A stretch of 64,000 nt of DNA from Natronorubrum aibiense (GCF_009392895.1 NZ_CP045488.1:992001-1056000); one strand, 5' to 3'. Counted from the stretch's first letter, positions 1 through 9,457 are shown. Notes: generated from the sequence alone by a model not told the origin. A program made the numbers and translations.

Positions 1-1
1 G

Positions 2-1060
2 GGCAAAGACATGGGCGACATCGGGACCGTCGTCATCGACGAAGTCCACACGCTCAAAGAAGACGAGCGCGGCCACCGACTCGACGGGCTCATCTCGCGG
101 CTCAAATACACCTGCGAGCAACGTGCGAAGCGCCGCGACGACTACAGCGGCGCACAGTGGGTCTACCTCTCGGCGACCGTCGGCAACCCCGAACAGCTCG
201 GCGCAGCCCTCGAGTCGACGCTCATCGAGTTCGAGGAACGCCCAGTGCCGATCGAACGCCACGTCACGTTCGCAGACGGCCAGGAGAAGGTCCGCATCGA
301 GAACAAACTCGTCAAACGCGAGTTCGATACCGAGTCCTCGAAGGGCTATCGCGGGCAGACGATCATCTTCACCAACTCGAGACGGCGGTGTCACGAGATC
401 AGCCGGAAACTCGAGTACTCCGCCGCGCCGTATCACGCCGGCCTCGACTACAAGCGCCGCAAGGAGGTCGAACGCAAGTTCGGCGAACAGGAACTCTCCG
501 CCGTCGTGACGACTGCTGCCCTCGCCGCAGGGGTCGACTTCCCGGCCTCGCAGGTGATCTTCGACTCGCTGGCGATGGGAATCGAGTGGCTCTCCGTCCA
601 AGAGTTCCACCAGATGCTCGGGCGCGCGGGCCGGCCAGACTACCACGACAAGGGGACAGTGTACGTCCTCGTCGAACCAGACTGCGCCTACCACAACTCC
701 ATGGAGATGAGCGAGGACGAGGTCGCGTTCAAACTCCTGAAAGGCGACATGGAGTCGGTGATGACCCACTACGACGAAGCCGCCGCCATCGAGGAAACGC
801 TCGCAAACATCACCGTCGGCGGGAAAGCCGCAAAGGGGCTCAACGACCGCATGCTCGGCGATGTCCCGACGAAACACGCCATCGGGAAACTCCTCCAGTA
901 CGACTTCATCGACGGCTTCGAACCCACGCCGCTGGGTCGCGTCGTGACCGAACACTTCTTAGAACCCAGCGAAGCGTTCACCCTCGTCGACGGCATCCGA
1001 AAAGACGCCCACCCCTACGAACTCGTCGCCGACATCGAACTCCGCGACGCGGATCTGTAA
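2..1060 (+). CDS. Ski2-like superfamily 2 helicase, C-terminal part (truncated by window edge)
   Basis: The reading frame is already open at the first bases, so the N-terminus with Walker A lies outside the window. Visible SF2 motifs in order are DEVH (motif II, in VVIDEVHTL), SAT (III, in LSATVGNP), FTNSRR (IV), TTAALAAGVDFP (V) and QMLGRAGRP (VI). The rest resembles the helical tail of archaeal Ski2/Hel308-type helicases. It should be an ATP-driven RNA or DNA unwinding enzyme; the substrate cannot be deduced. It ends in TAA. The nearest downstream gene is on the opposite strand. Confidence 0.9.
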   Translation, partial: GKDMGDIGTVVIDEVHTLKEDERGHRLDGLISRLKYTCEQRAKRRDDYSGAQWVYLSATVGNPEQLGAALESTLIEFEERPVPIERHVTFADGQEKVRIENKLVKREFDTESSKGYRGQTIIFTNSRRRCHEISRKLEYSAAPYHAGLDYKRRKEVERKFGEQELSAVVTTAALAAGVDFPASQVIFDSLAMGIEWLSVQEFHQMLGRAGRPDYHDKGTVYVLVEPDCAYHNSMEMSEDEVAFKLLKGDMESVMTHYDEAAAIEETLANITVGGKAAKGLNDRMLGDVPTKHAIGKLLQYDFIDGFEPTPLGRVVTEHFLEPSEAFTLVDGIRKDAHPYELVADIELRDADL

Positions 1061-1113
1061 GCCGCTCGAGAGTCGACCACTGTACCCGTTCTCTGCTTTG
1101 ACGCTATCGGACG

Positions 1114-1368
1114 CTATGGGACGAACGCAACGCCGAACAGCGAGAGCACGAGCACGATGATCGAGCCGGGCACGCCACCGAGGGCGACGATGCCGAGGAC
1201 GATCGGTGTCACGGCAACGGAGAGCCCGAAAACAGCCTGTGCGAGGAACAACAACACCAGTCCGACGACCGCGTTGATAATGAAGGGGCTGGCCGCACGG
1301 ATGAGGGCGGCCCCGACGAGGACGCCCACGAGGGCGAGGATCAATAGCAGGATCTCGATGCCAGTCAT
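1114..1368 (-). CDS. BofA-like small hydrophobic membrane protein
   Basis: 84 residues, almost entirely hydrophobic, with two to three membrane spans (ILLLILALVGVLVGAALI; AVVGLVLLFLAQAVFGL; ALGGVPGSIIVLVLSLFGV). Composition and the central NAVVGL-type motif resemble the pro-sigmaK processing inhibitor BofA family, which is widespread in haloarchaea with unknown function. I chose the ATG at 1368. A longer frame to 1458 would add 30 atypical basic residues and run up to the tRNA promoter. It is transcribed convergently with the helicase and divergently from tRNA-Pro. Confidence 0.75.
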   Translation of the reverse strand: MTGIEILLLILALVGVLVGAALIRAASPFIINAVVGLVLLFLAQAVFGLSVAVTPIVLGIVALGGVPGSIIVLVLSLFGVAFVP

Positions 1369-1458
1369 GAAATTAGTTATAATACGTCCATCGGGAAAAA
1401 CGCTCGGCTCATAACGAAAGCCTTTAACTAATACACCTGCAAGTCGTAGATGCAGCAC

Positions 1459-1531
1459 GGGATCGTGGGTTAGCTTGGTATACTTCGGGCCTTGGGTGCC
1501 CGTGACCCCGGTTCAAATCCGGGCGATCCCA
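1459..1531 (+). tRNA. tRNA-Pro (anticodon TGG)
   Basis: 73-nt cloverleaf: acceptor GGGATCG pairs with CGATCCC before discriminator A. The anticodon stem is CGGGC/GCCCG around loop CTTGGGT, giving anticodon TGG, and the T-arm is CCCGG TTCAAAT CCGGG. No CCA is encoded and there is no intron. An AT-rich CTTTAACTAA about 35 nt upstream is a plausible TATA element. Confidence 0.95.
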
Positions 1532-1715
1532 TACTTCTGTTGTGATCAACGTCATGACCAGTGACAATTCGAGCAGCACTGGTTTTGGAGTCGATAAACG
1601 GACCGTCCAGAGCGCGGGGTCTCAAGTCAGTTGGCTCGAGTCGTTTGCTTCGAAACAGAGACTGAAGTCGGAGTGAGGTTCGAGCGCGAAACGTCAGTTG
1701 TCGCTGTCCGAGTTG

Positions 1716-2867
1716 CTAACAAACTGTTTCACTACTTTCAACATGGATTGTAGCGGTGTTACATGCTTCGCCGTTAATAACACCCGAAACGATTACGGCG
1801 TCGTTCTTGTTCCGCACTTTCAGATCGCGGGTAACAGTCCCAGTCGTGTCCGACAATTCCGCCTTCGCCTCATCTTCGAAGTTGTCGACTTCGGCGGCGA
1901 TTGCGATTTCGTTTTCACCGATTGGACCATTCAATTTGTACTCGAATACAACCCTCACTTCGTCGTCTTCGCCACCTGTGTTATCTTCATACTCATGAAC
2001 GTCCACTACCAAGCTCTCGAACACCACTTCCTCGTCTGAGTTCTCATCCGAATCGTCTCCCACTACGTCACCGGAGTCATCTCCCGACTCGCCACTCGAG
2101 CCACCATCCGTTTCGTCGTCGACACGAACGACTGACCCTGCGAGGCGGTCGTCGTCGCTGCTGACGGCCGCCGAGTACGATCGTTTATCCTCCCGGTCTT
2201 CGCCCTCGAGGCCGTCGTCGGCGTCCCACACCAGTCCGATCGTCTTGGACTCGCCGCTGTCTAACTCGAGTTCCGTGTCGGCAACGATGTCAGAAGCGCC
2301 CGTCCCTCGGTTTCTGATCTCGAGTTCGATCGGCTGCTCGTCCGTGTCAGTACCCTCGTTCGTGACGGTCACGTCGAACGTGACCGACTCGTCCGGCGAT
2401 ACCTCGTTGTCGTACCCGTCGAGCGTCAACTCGAACCCGGGGAAATCCGGTTCGTAGGAGCTGACCAGTTCCGACTGCGCGCCGTGGTCGACGACCACGG
2501 TGATCGAGTCGCTCTCGACGATATCCGTACAACTGTCTCCGTAGCCCGTGATCTCGAGGCTGTCGCCGACCTCGAGTTCGTCATCGCCGTCCCACGTCCC
2601 GCAGGCGTCGTCGCCGTCGATCCGGACGTCGATGGCTGACGCTTCGACGCTCGAGGTGCCGATGAGCGACGTGACGACCACCGACACGTCATCGTCCGTC
2701 TGATTGTAGCCCACGTCCACGTCTGGCGTCGTCTGGACGAAGCCACCCTGATTGAGAACGACGGTGCCCACGAGCGCCATCGTCATAACGGAGATGCCAA
2801 CGAGTAACACGATACCGATGACCGGCGAAACGGCAGTATCATCCTTGAGAAATGCTACAGAGCCCAT
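1716..2867 (-). CDS. Type IV pilin / archaellin-like N-terminal domain protein
   Basis: 383 residues. The N-terminus carries the haloarchaeal type IV pilin signature: a short basic/acidic leader followed by DDTAVSPVIGIVLLVGISV (about residues 9-27), a class III signal region processed by a PibD-type prepilin peptidase. The hydrophobic helix continues to about residue 40. Behind it come beta-rich segments; one at about residues 140-235 resembles a CARDB-like adhesion domain (VTFDVTVTNEGTD). An acidic Ser/Gly/Asp linker (about 250-280) and a C-terminal domain with two Cys follow. It is probably a surface pilus or adhesin subunit. It is monocistronic, with no other pilus genes adjacent. Confidence 0.85.
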   Translation of the reverse strand: MGSVAFLKDDTAVSPVIGIVLLVGISVMTMALVGTVVLNQGGFVQTTPDVDVGYNQTDDDVSVVVTSLIGTSSVEASAIDVRIDGDDACGTWDGDDELEVGDSLEITGYGDSCTDIVESDSITVVVDHGAQSELVSSYEPDFPGFELTLDGYDNEVSPDESVTFDVTVTNEGTDTDEQPIELEIRNRGTGASDIVADTELELDSGESKTIGLVWDADDGLEGEDREDKRSYSAAVSSDDDRLAGSVVRVDDETDGGSSGESGDDSGDVVGDDSDENSDEEVVFESLVVDVHEYEDNTGGEDDEVRVVFEYKLNGPIGENEIAIAAEVDNFEDEAKAELSDTTGTVTRDLKVRNKNDAVIVSGVINGEACNTATIHVESSETVC

Positions 2868-2944
2868 TCGTGGTTGGGCTACGAAACTACGGTTTCTTAA
2901 AGCGTATCGACGGTTCGTCGGGGGCTCGAACCACGCACGCAGTT

Positions 2945-3079
2945 CTACTGGTTCCTGTAGACCGCCAAGAGTGACTTGATTCCCTTCTGTGCGCCGTTGA
3001 ACCCGTCGACCACCGGTCGTTGGCAGTGGTGAATCGCCTCGAATGCGTCGGATCGACAGAGATTGCCGTCAAGTTGGCG
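2945..3079 (-). pseudogene. Possible decayed coding remnant in the pilin-mcm intergenic region
   Basis: The 556-bp stretch 2868-3424 holds no intact gene. On the minus strand a frame closed by TAG at 2945-2947 reads plausibly as protein (FEAIHHCQRPVVDGFNG, then GIKSLLAVYRNQ) but has no start codon and is stopped upstream at 3080. A second minus frame (2887-3210) overlaps it. A frameshifted relic of a small gene is one reading; I recognise no family. The rest of this interval is unremarkable apart from the mcm promoter. Confidence 0.2.
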
Positions 3080-3392
3080 TCATTCGAGTGGACATCGCGA
3101 GCCGTCTCACCAGAAATGACCGTCACGGTTACCGTACATTCACCAGCGAATACCAAAATAGATTGGCCGTACATACATAACCGCTGGTGACGAAATCCGT
3201 CCGTGGCCACGTAAACAGGAATACAGGTGACGGTGTGTGCGTCTTCGACGGCCCAGGAGATGACGTTTGAACGGACGGTTCGATGTGGCCCGAAACCGAT
3301 CCGTTCGGCTTTGCTGACCGACTGTACGGGAGCTCCAAAACCGAAACGCTACGGGACACTCCTGCGATCAGTTTCAGCCCGCTTTGCAACCA

Positions 3393-3398
3393 TTTATA
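3393..3398 (+). promoter_or_regulatory. TATA box of mcm
   Basis: TTTATA lies 27 nt upstream of the mcm ATG at 3425. This is the usual spacing for an archaeal TATA box driving a leaderless or nearly leaderless transcript. Confidence 0.6.
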
Positions 3399-3424
3399 GC
3401 CGATGGCGAACCTAGGACAGTGCA

Positions 3425-6400
3425 ATGGCGCAAGCGGGAAATTCTGAACTCGTCGACTCGTTCGAGCAGTTCTTCCGCAACTACTACGACAATGATATCA
3501 AGCAGCTTGCGCAGCGATACCCCAACGAGCAGCGGTCGCTCCGGGTCGACTGGCAGGATCTCTATCGGTTCGACCCCGATCTCGCTGACGACTTTCTGAA
3601 CCAACCCGAACAACTCCAGCGCTACGCCGAGGAGGCACTACGACTGTACGACCTACCGATCGACGTCAGCCTCGGCCAGGCGCACGTCCGGATTTACAAT
3701 CTCCCCGAGACGGAGTCGCCCGAAATCCGTGATATTCGCGCCCGGGATATGAACTCCCTCGTGCAGGTCCACGGCATCGTTCGCAAAGCGACCGACGTCC
3801 GCCCAAAAATCGAAGAGGCGGCCTTCGAGTGCCAACTCTGTGGCACCCTGAATCGGATTCCACAGTCCAGCGGCGATTTTCAGGAACCTCACGAGTGTCA
3901 GGGCTGTGAACGACAGGGGCCGTTCAAGGTCAACTTCGACCAATCGGAGTTCGTCGACTCCCAAAAGCTCCGGATGCAAGAGAGTCCGGAAGGGCTTCGT
4001 GGCGGCGAGACGCCGCAATCGCTCGACGTCCACATCGAAGACGACATCACCGGCGAAGTCACCCCCGGCGACCACGTCTCGGCGACCGGCGTCTTGCGAC
4101 TCGAGCAACAGGGCAACGACCAGGAGAAATCGCCCGTCTTCGACTTCTACATGGAGGGAATGTCCGTCGACATCGACGAAGAGCAGTTCGAGGACATGGA
4201 CATCACCGACGAGGACAAAGAGGAGATCGTCCGACTCTCCTCGAGTGAGGATATCTACGAGCAGATGGTCGCCTCCATCGCGCCCTCGATCTACGGCTAC
4301 GAGCAGGAGAAACTCGCGATGATCTTGCAGCTGTTTTCGGGCGTCACCAAGCAGTTGCCCGACGGCTCGAGAATTCGTGGTGACCTGCACATGCTGCTTA
4401 TCGGTGATCCTGGTACTGGGAAGTGTGTCCACGGAGATACGAAAATAACACTCGCAGATGGCCGTAACGTCCCAATTCGGGAAATTGTCGAGTCGAATCT
4501 GGAGGACCCGAAGCCGATTGATGATGGCTGGTACGACGAGATAGATTTCAACATCCCGTCTCTACAGGACGATGGCTCAATCGCACCGCAGCGGGCGACT
4601 AAAGTCTGGAAGCGAGAGGCCCCCAACCAGATGTATCGGATTCGAACCTCGAGTGGGCGAGAACTCGAGGTGACGCCGTCACATCCTCTGTTCGTACAGA
4701 ATGACGGACAGCTCAAACCGGTAATCGCAGATGACCTCACAACAGGACAGTTCATTGCTGCACCTCGAACACTTACAGTAGACGGTAATGACACACTCAA
4801 TGTTGACTTTCGGCAATCTCGGTCACCAAATGCGGTTCAACTTGACCTGCCAGGTCAATGGACGCCATCATTAGCCCGCCTGATTGGATACATCATCGCA
4901 GAGGGATACGTCCAACAGCGAGACGATAATACAGGATTCGTTTCAATTACGAACAATGACAGGGAAGTATTGGACGACGCAACGGATGCACTCAAGAAAC
5001 TAGGCCTCAATACGACGGAGCGAGTGCCTCATGAATCGAAGGATGCGTATGAACTACTTTGTTCAGCAGGGGAGTTCGTAAGCTTCCTCAAAGTACTCGA
5101 GCCATGCATTCTTCAGTCATCCAGTGAGCAATGTGTTCCTGATTCAATCTTCGAGGCTTCAGCGACAATTAAATCGGAATTCCTCAAAGCATTCATCGAA
5201 GGAGAAGGACACGTTTCGGAATCGCAGCGCGAGCTCACTGTTGCTTCGATAAGCCGTAATCTGCTCGAAGATGTTAGAACATTACTTCTCTCAGTTGGGA
5301 TCCGATCACAACTGCACGAGCGGCAGAACAGTAGCTACCGACTCAGAATCAGCGGAAACGAATTTGAAAGGTATGTCTCCAAAGTGGGCTTCATAACCCA
5401 GCGAAAACAGCAGGCTGCAGAACAATACGCCGGTACAATGAGGAATACAAACCGGGATGTTATTCCAGATATTGGCTCAGAACTGCGGCGAATACGGGAA
5501 TCACTATCGCTCACACAGGCCGAGTGTGGACTACCACGATCGACGTATCAACATTATGAACGGGGGTCGAGAAATCCAAGTCGAGAGAGTTTCGAGAAGG
5601 TCGTCGCGACATTCAAAGACGCGTTATCAGCAGAAGAGGCCCCAAGTGAGGACGGTGTTCTAGCTGACGGTGGGTCTCTAAAAAGGAGTCTCAATACTCT
5701 CGAGCAGTTTGTCGAAGGGGATGTCTGCTGGGAACGCATCGAATGTGTCAACAGCGTCGAACCTGATTACGACTGGGTATACGATCTTGAGGTCGAGGGA
5801 ACTCACAACTACATCTCGAATGGTGTGATCTCGCACAACTCCCAGATGCTCGGCTACATCAAAAACATCGCCCCTCGAGCCGTCTACACCTCCGGGAAAG
5901 GCTCGTCCTCGGCAGGACTGACAGCCGCAGCGGTGCGAGACGACTTCGGCGACGGCCAGCAGTGGACCCTCGAGGCCGGCGCGCTCGTCCTCGCTGACCA
6001 GGGAATCGCCGCAGTCGACGAGCTCGACAAGATGCGCAGCGAGGACCGCTCTGCCATGCACGAAGCCTTAGAGCAACAGAAAATCTCCGTCTCCAAGGCA
6101 GGTATCAACGCGACGCTCAAATCCCGGTGTTCCCTGCTGGGCGCGGCTAACCCCAAGTACGGCCGGTTCGACCACTACGAGCCGATCAGCGAACAGATCG
6201 ACTTAGAGCCGGCGCTCGTCTCGCGATTCGATCTGATCTTTACGGTCACCGACGATCCCGACGAGGAGAAAGACCGGAATCTCGCAGAGCACATCCTCAC
6301 CACGAACTACGCCGGCGAGTTGACTACCCAGCGCGAGCAGATGACGTCGATCGACGTCTCGAACGAGGAGATCGAAGAGATGACCGGCCAGGTCGACCCC

Positions 6401-6943
6401 GAAATCGACGCCGAACTCCTGCGCAAGTACATCGCCTACGCCAAACAGAACTGCCATCCACGGATGACCGAGGCAGCACGCGAGGCGATCCGGGACTTCT
6501 ACGTCGACCTCCGTTTGAAAGGGACCGACGAGGACGCTCCGATTCCGGTGACGGCACGGAAGCTCGAGGCGTTGGTGCGACTCTCGGAGGCGAGCGCCCG
6601 TGTGCGGCTGTCAGATACGGTCGAACAACACGACGCCGAGCGAGTTATCGAGATCGTTCGCTCGTGTCTGCAGGATATCGGAGTCGACCCCGAAACGGGC
6701 GAGTTCGACGCGGACATCGTCGAGGCAGGGACGTCCAAATCCCAGCGCGACCGGATCAAGAACATCAAACAGCTTATCAGCGATATCGAAGAGGAGTACG
6801 ACGACGGTGCGCCGGTCGATATCGTCCTCGACCGGGCCGAAGAGATCGGGATGGATCACTCCAAGGCCGAACACGAGATCGAGAAACTCAAACAGAAAGG
6901 TGAGGTCTACGAGCCGAGTACAGACAACCTCCGAACGACGTGA
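3425..6943 (+). CDS. mcm: Replicative minichromosome maintenance helicase MCM with in-frame intein
   Basis: 1172 codons. Removing the intein (residues 334-805) leaves a 700-residue MCM, the normal haloarchaeal length. The N-domain has a zinc motif (C136, C139, C158, C161). The AAA+ core has Walker A GDPGTGK-S split by the intein, a Walker B/DELD motif at residues 865-868, and SRFDLIF as the arginine-finger region. A C-terminal winged-helix segment ends at DNLRTT. The protein is the 3'-5' hexameric helicase that unwinds the replication fork. Splicing is obligatory because the intein interrupts the ATP-binding loop. It has its own TATA box and is convergent with tfb. Confidence 0.97.
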   Translation: MAQAGNSELVDSFEQFFRNYYDNDIKQLAQRYPNEQRSLRVDWQDLYRFDPDLADDFLNQPEQLQRYAEEALRLYDLPIDVSLGQAHVRIYNLPETESPEIRDIRARDMNSLVQVHGIVRKATDVRPKIEEAAFECQLCGTLNRIPQSSGDFQEPHECQGCERQGPFKVNFDQSEFVDSQKLRMQESPEGLRGGETPQSLDVHIEDDITGEVTPGDHVSATGVLRLEQQGNDQEKSPVFDFYMEGMSVDIDEEQFEDMDITDEDKEEIVRLSSSEDIYEQMVASIAPSIYGYEQEKLAMILQLFSGVTKQLPDGSRIRGDLHMLLIGDPGTGKCVHGDTKITLADGRNVPIREIVESNLEDPKPIDDGWYDEIDFNIPSLQDDGSIAPQRATKVWKREAPNQMYRIRTSSGRELEVTPSHPLFVQNDGQLKPVIADDLTTGQFIAAPRTLTVDGNDTLNVDFRQSRSPNAVQLDLPGQWTPSLARLIGYIIAEGYVQQRDDNTGFVSITNNDREVLDDATDALKKLGLNTTERVPHESKDAYELLCSAGEFVSFLKVLEPCILQSSSEQCVPDSIFEASATIKSEFLKAFIEGEGHVSESQRELTVASISRNLLEDVRTLLLSVGIRSQLHERQNSSYRLRISGNEFERYVSKVGFITQRKQQAAEQYAGTMRNTNRDVIPDIGSELRRIRESLSLTQAECGLPRSTYQHYERGSRNPSRESFEKVVATFKDALSAEEAPSEDGVLADGGSLKRSLNTLEQFVEGDVCWERIECVNSVEPDYDWVYDLEVEGTHNYISNGVISHNSQMLGYIKNIAPRAVYTSGKGSSSAGLTAAAVRDDFGDGQQWTLEAGALVLADQGIAAVDELDKMRSEDRSAMHEALEQQKISVSKAGINATLKSRCSLLGAANPKYGRFDHYEPISEQIDLEPALVSRFDLIFTVTDDPDEEKDRNLAEHILTTNYAGELTTQREQMTSIDVSNEEIEEMTGQVDPEIDAELLRKYIAYAKQNCHPRMTEAAREAIRDFYVDLRLKGTDEDAPIPVTARKLEALVRLSEASARVRLSDTVEQHDAERVIEIVRSCLQDIGVDPETGEFDADIVEAGTSKSQRDRIKNIKQLISDIEEEYDDGAPVDIVLDRAEEIGMDHSKAEHEIEKLKQKGEVYEPSTDNLRTT
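4424..5839 (+). other. Intein in mcm (Walker A insertion site) with LAGLIDADG endonuclease and HTH-like segment
   Basis: 472 residues from Cys334 (CVHGDTKI, block A) to His-Asn805 (NGVISHN), followed by extein Ser806. TPSHPLF is block B. Two LAGLIDADG-type motifs, LARLIGYIIAEGYV (residues 483-496) and FLKAFIEGEGHVS (586-598), indicate a homing endonuclease. Between the second motif and the C-terminal splicing block there is an extra segment (about 683-735: ELRRIRESLSLTQAEC, then STYQHYERGSRNPS) that reads like a Cro/cI helix-turn-helix. GC content is visibly lower than in the exteins, consistent with lateral acquisition. The catalytic Cys, His and Asn are all present, so splicing should be functional. 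Confidence 0.93.
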
Positions 6944-6996
6944 TCGACTCCACACTATTTTGACAGCCACAGAAAGTGCTCGAGTGTGAGTCCCGG

Positions 6997-7896
6997 TCAG
7001 TGGTCTCTAATCGTCGTTACCGTCGAGCGAATTGTCACCGGCGCGACATTGGCAACGTCGGCCGCATCGGCCTGTGTGATCGTCGGCCACTCTTCGCGTT
7101 CATCCGCTGCCGTGTAGAGACAGGCCGCCGCAATGCCGCTTGGGTTCCGCCCGCTGATGTGTCCCGCCTGACGTAGGTCGGTCAGGTGTTCCCGAGCGCG
7201 GCGCTCGACATCGGTCTCGAGGCCGAGTTTCGAGGCATACCGTGGCAGATACTGCGTTGGATCGATCGGTCCCGTCGGAAGACCGAGTTCCCGATTGAGT
7301 GCATCGTAGGCCACTCTGAGCTCGTCGGCGTCGGCGCGGGCGACGGCAGTGATTTCGTCGATCGTTCGCGGGTTCGAGCGCGTTCGACAGGTCGCATAGA
7401 TCGCCGCAGCAGCAAACCCCTCGAGCGATCGGCCCTGGAACAGCCCTTCGGATTGGGCCGACTTAAACAGCGTACAGGCCTGTTCACGAGCGGACTCGGG
7501 AAGCGAAAGGGCGGTGTTGACGCGGCGGATCTCGGTAAAGCCGTAGATCTGATTGCGTTCGGCTTTCGACGAGATTCGGGCGCAATTATGCTCCCGTCGT
7601 AGGCGCGCGATCTGTCGGCGTTTCCGTCCAGTGAGTCGGGAACTGTACTCGAAACGAGTGCCGGAGCCGTAACCGATCTCCGTCGAGAGTCCACGGTCGT
7701 GTCTCGAGCGCGTCAACGGCGCGCCGGTCCGGCGTGGATCGGTCTCGTCGTCGTCGAACGATCGCCATTCGGGGCCGTGGTCGATCGCGTCCTCAGCAAA
7801 GACGAGTCCACAGTCTTCACAGATCGTCTCGGTACCGCTCGTCCGCAATCTCCCATCGCATTCCGGGCAGACGCCATCTCCACCCATACTAACCAT
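6997..7896 (-). CDS. tfb: Transcription initiation factor TFB
   Basis: 299 residues. An N-terminal zinc ribbon (C10, C13, C26, C29) is followed by the B-finger/linker region (PEWRSFDDDE, then TRSRHDRGLSTEIG). Two cyclin-like repeats fill the rest, each containing the characteristic FCRTRSNPRTIDEI / PSGIAAACLYTA-type helices. TFB recruits RNA polymerase to TBP-bound promoters and contacts the BRE. Haloarchaea carry several TFB paralogues; which one this is cannot be told from the sequence. It is slightly shorter than the usual 310-330 residues. An alternative ATG lies 9 nt downstream. Confidence 0.93.
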   Translation of the reverse strand: MVSMGGDGVCPECDGRLRTSGTETICEDCGLVFAEDAIDHGPEWRSFDDDETDPRRTGAPLTRSRHDRGLSTEIGYGSGTRFEYSSRLTGRKRRQIARLRREHNCARISSKAERNQIYGFTEIRRVNTALSLPESAREQACTLFKSAQSEGLFQGRSLEGFAAAAIYATCRTRSNPRTIDEITAVARADADELRVAYDALNRELGLPTGPIDPTQYLPRYASKLGLETDVERRAREHLTDLRQAGHISGRNPSGIAAACLYTAADEREEWPTITQADAADVANVAPVTIRSTVTTIRDH

Positions 7897-7938
7897 TGGT
7901 TATTCTCAACCCAATACGTGGATTGAGGGGCGCTATCC

Positions 7939-7946
7939 TATTTAAG
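7939..7946 (-). promoter_or_regulatory. Probable TATA box of tfb
   Basis: On the minus strand this reads CTTAAATA, about 43 nt upstream of the tfb ATG, in a locally AT-rich stretch (7935-7990). The spacing implies a short leader of about 15-20 nt. Confidence 0.4.
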
Positions 7947-8067
7947 ATACATGATCTAGTTGGGAATTAAACATACAATCCGATTTTAGTTATTGGCAGG
8001 AATCGATCAAGAAGCGCGTCGGTTCGGGTCGAATCAGACGTGGGCTGCGATGAAAACGGCAGTCAGC

Positions 8068-9327
8068 TTACTGCTGGAGATGCTCGAGGACGCCGTCCGT
8101 GTCGGCTGGTACGGGTTCGGGATCACCGCCAGCAGCGGCAGCGGCGTCGGGATCTTTGAGCAGGTGGCCGGTCGTCAGACAGGCAACGCGTTCGTCATCG
8201 TCGACGACACCGTCGGCGCGGAGCTTTCGCAAGCCGGCGACGGAGGCGGCGGAAGCGGGTTCGACGCCGATTCCCTCGGCGGCGAGGGATCGCTGGGCGT
8301 CAGTGATCTCCTCGTCGGAGACAGCGACGGCGGTGCCACCGGTTTCACGGATGCCGGGCAACGCCTTCGGTGCGTTGACGGGGTTCCCGATCCGGATCGC
8401 CGTCGCGCGCGTCTCGACGTCGTCCCAGCGTCGGACCTCGTCGGCGTCGTTCTCGATCGCTTCGACCATCGGAGCCGCGCCCTCGGCCTGCACGCCGGTC
8501 AGTTTGGGGACGTCGTCCTCGTCGAGTTCACCTGCCTGGACGAGTTCGCGGAACGCCTTGTACAGCGCCGAGGTGTTGCCGGCGTTGCCAACCGGGAGCA
8601 CGATTCGGTCGGGAACGGTGTCGTAGTCGGCGAGGAACGCTTCGAGGATCTCGAGGCCGATCGTCTTCTGGCCCTCGAGTCGGAACGGGTTCAGCGAGTT
8701 CAGCAGGTAGACCTCGCCCTTGGCGGCTAGTTCCTGGACGATATCCAGGCAGGCGTCGAAGTTGCCGTCGACCTCGAGAATGCGAGCGTCGTGGAGGCTC
8801 GCCTGCGCGATTTTGCCGGCTGCGACTTTGCCGGCTGGAAGGAGCACGAGCGTCTCCATACCGCCGCGGGACCCGTAGGCAGCGAGCGCGGCACTCGTGT
8901 TCCCCGTCGAGGCACAGGCCAGTCGACCAACGCCGAGTTCCTCGGCGACCTTCACGCCGACGGTCATCCCGCGGTCTTTGAACGACCCGGTCGGGTTCAT
9001 CCCCTCGTGTTTGATCCGCAGCGCTTCGACGCCGATCTCGTCTTCGAGACGCGGCACCTCGTACAGCGGCGTCGATCCTTCCTGGATCGAGACGCCCGAT
9101 TCGAACGGCAACGCGGCAGCGTAGCGCCAGACGCCGTGCCCTTCGAAGTCGTCGAACGTCGGCAGATCCTCGTAACGCACCTCGAGCAAACCGTCACACT
9201 CGTCGCAGGTGTACCGGACATCGTCGAAGGGGGCGAACGTGTCGCCACACTCGATACACTCGAGCCAGACGCCATCGGTTGCGACGTCGGGGGTGGCCGG
9301 CTGCTCTGCGGACAGGCTGAGACTCAT
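8068..9327 (-). CDS. thrC: Threonine synthase
   Basis: 419 residues from the ATG at 9327; an upstream ATG at 9384 adds 19 unconserved residues. The enzyme converts O-phosphohomoserine to threonine with PLP. The N-terminal zinc-ribbon-like CxxC pairs (C24, C27 and C41, C44) are typical of archaeal ThrC. The PLP lysine is K117 in NPTGSFKDRG, ACASTGNTSAALAAYG is the SGNTA-like loop, and VLPVGNAGNTS is the phosphate-binding glycine loop. It is monocistronic here. Its 5-prime flank is where the TnpB element inserted, with 130 bp left between them. Confidence 0.95.
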   Translation of the reverse strand: MSLSLSAEQPATPDVATDGVWLECIECGDTFAPFDDVRYTCDECDGLLEVRYEDLPTFDDFEGHGVWRYAAALPFESGVSIQEGSTPLYEVPRLEDEIGVEALRIKHEGMNPTGSFKDRGMTVGVKVAEELGVGRLACASTGNTSAALAAYGSRGGMETLVLLPAGKVAAGKIAQASLHDARILEVDGNFDACLDIVQELAAKGEVYLLNSLNPFRLEGQKTIGLEILEAFLADYDTVPDRIVLPVGNAGNTSALYKAFRELVQAGELDEDDVPKLTGVQAEGAAPMVEAIENDADEVRRWDDVETRATAIRIGNPVNAPKALPGIRETGGTAVAVSDEEITDAQRSLAAEGIGVEPASAASVAGLRKLRADGVVDDDERVACLTTGHLLKDPDAAAAAGGDPEPVPADTDGVLEHLQQ

Positions 9328-9457
9328 TATCAGCCGAGAGGTGTGGCAGCGGCAAAAAGGACGTGGATTCGCCGGTGGCCCCAATTCGGTGGCCGGTCGA
9401 TCGGCGGTACGGGCGAGACGCCATCGGACGGGTTGGCCACGGATGTCGGGTGAACTA

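Noticed and set aside
3129-3425. Minus-strand open frame covering the mcm promoter
   Set aside because: Overlaps the TATA box and start of mcm; residue composition is not protein-like.
8791-9453. 220-codon plus-strand frame opposite thrC
   Set aside because: Antisense shadow of threonine synthase.
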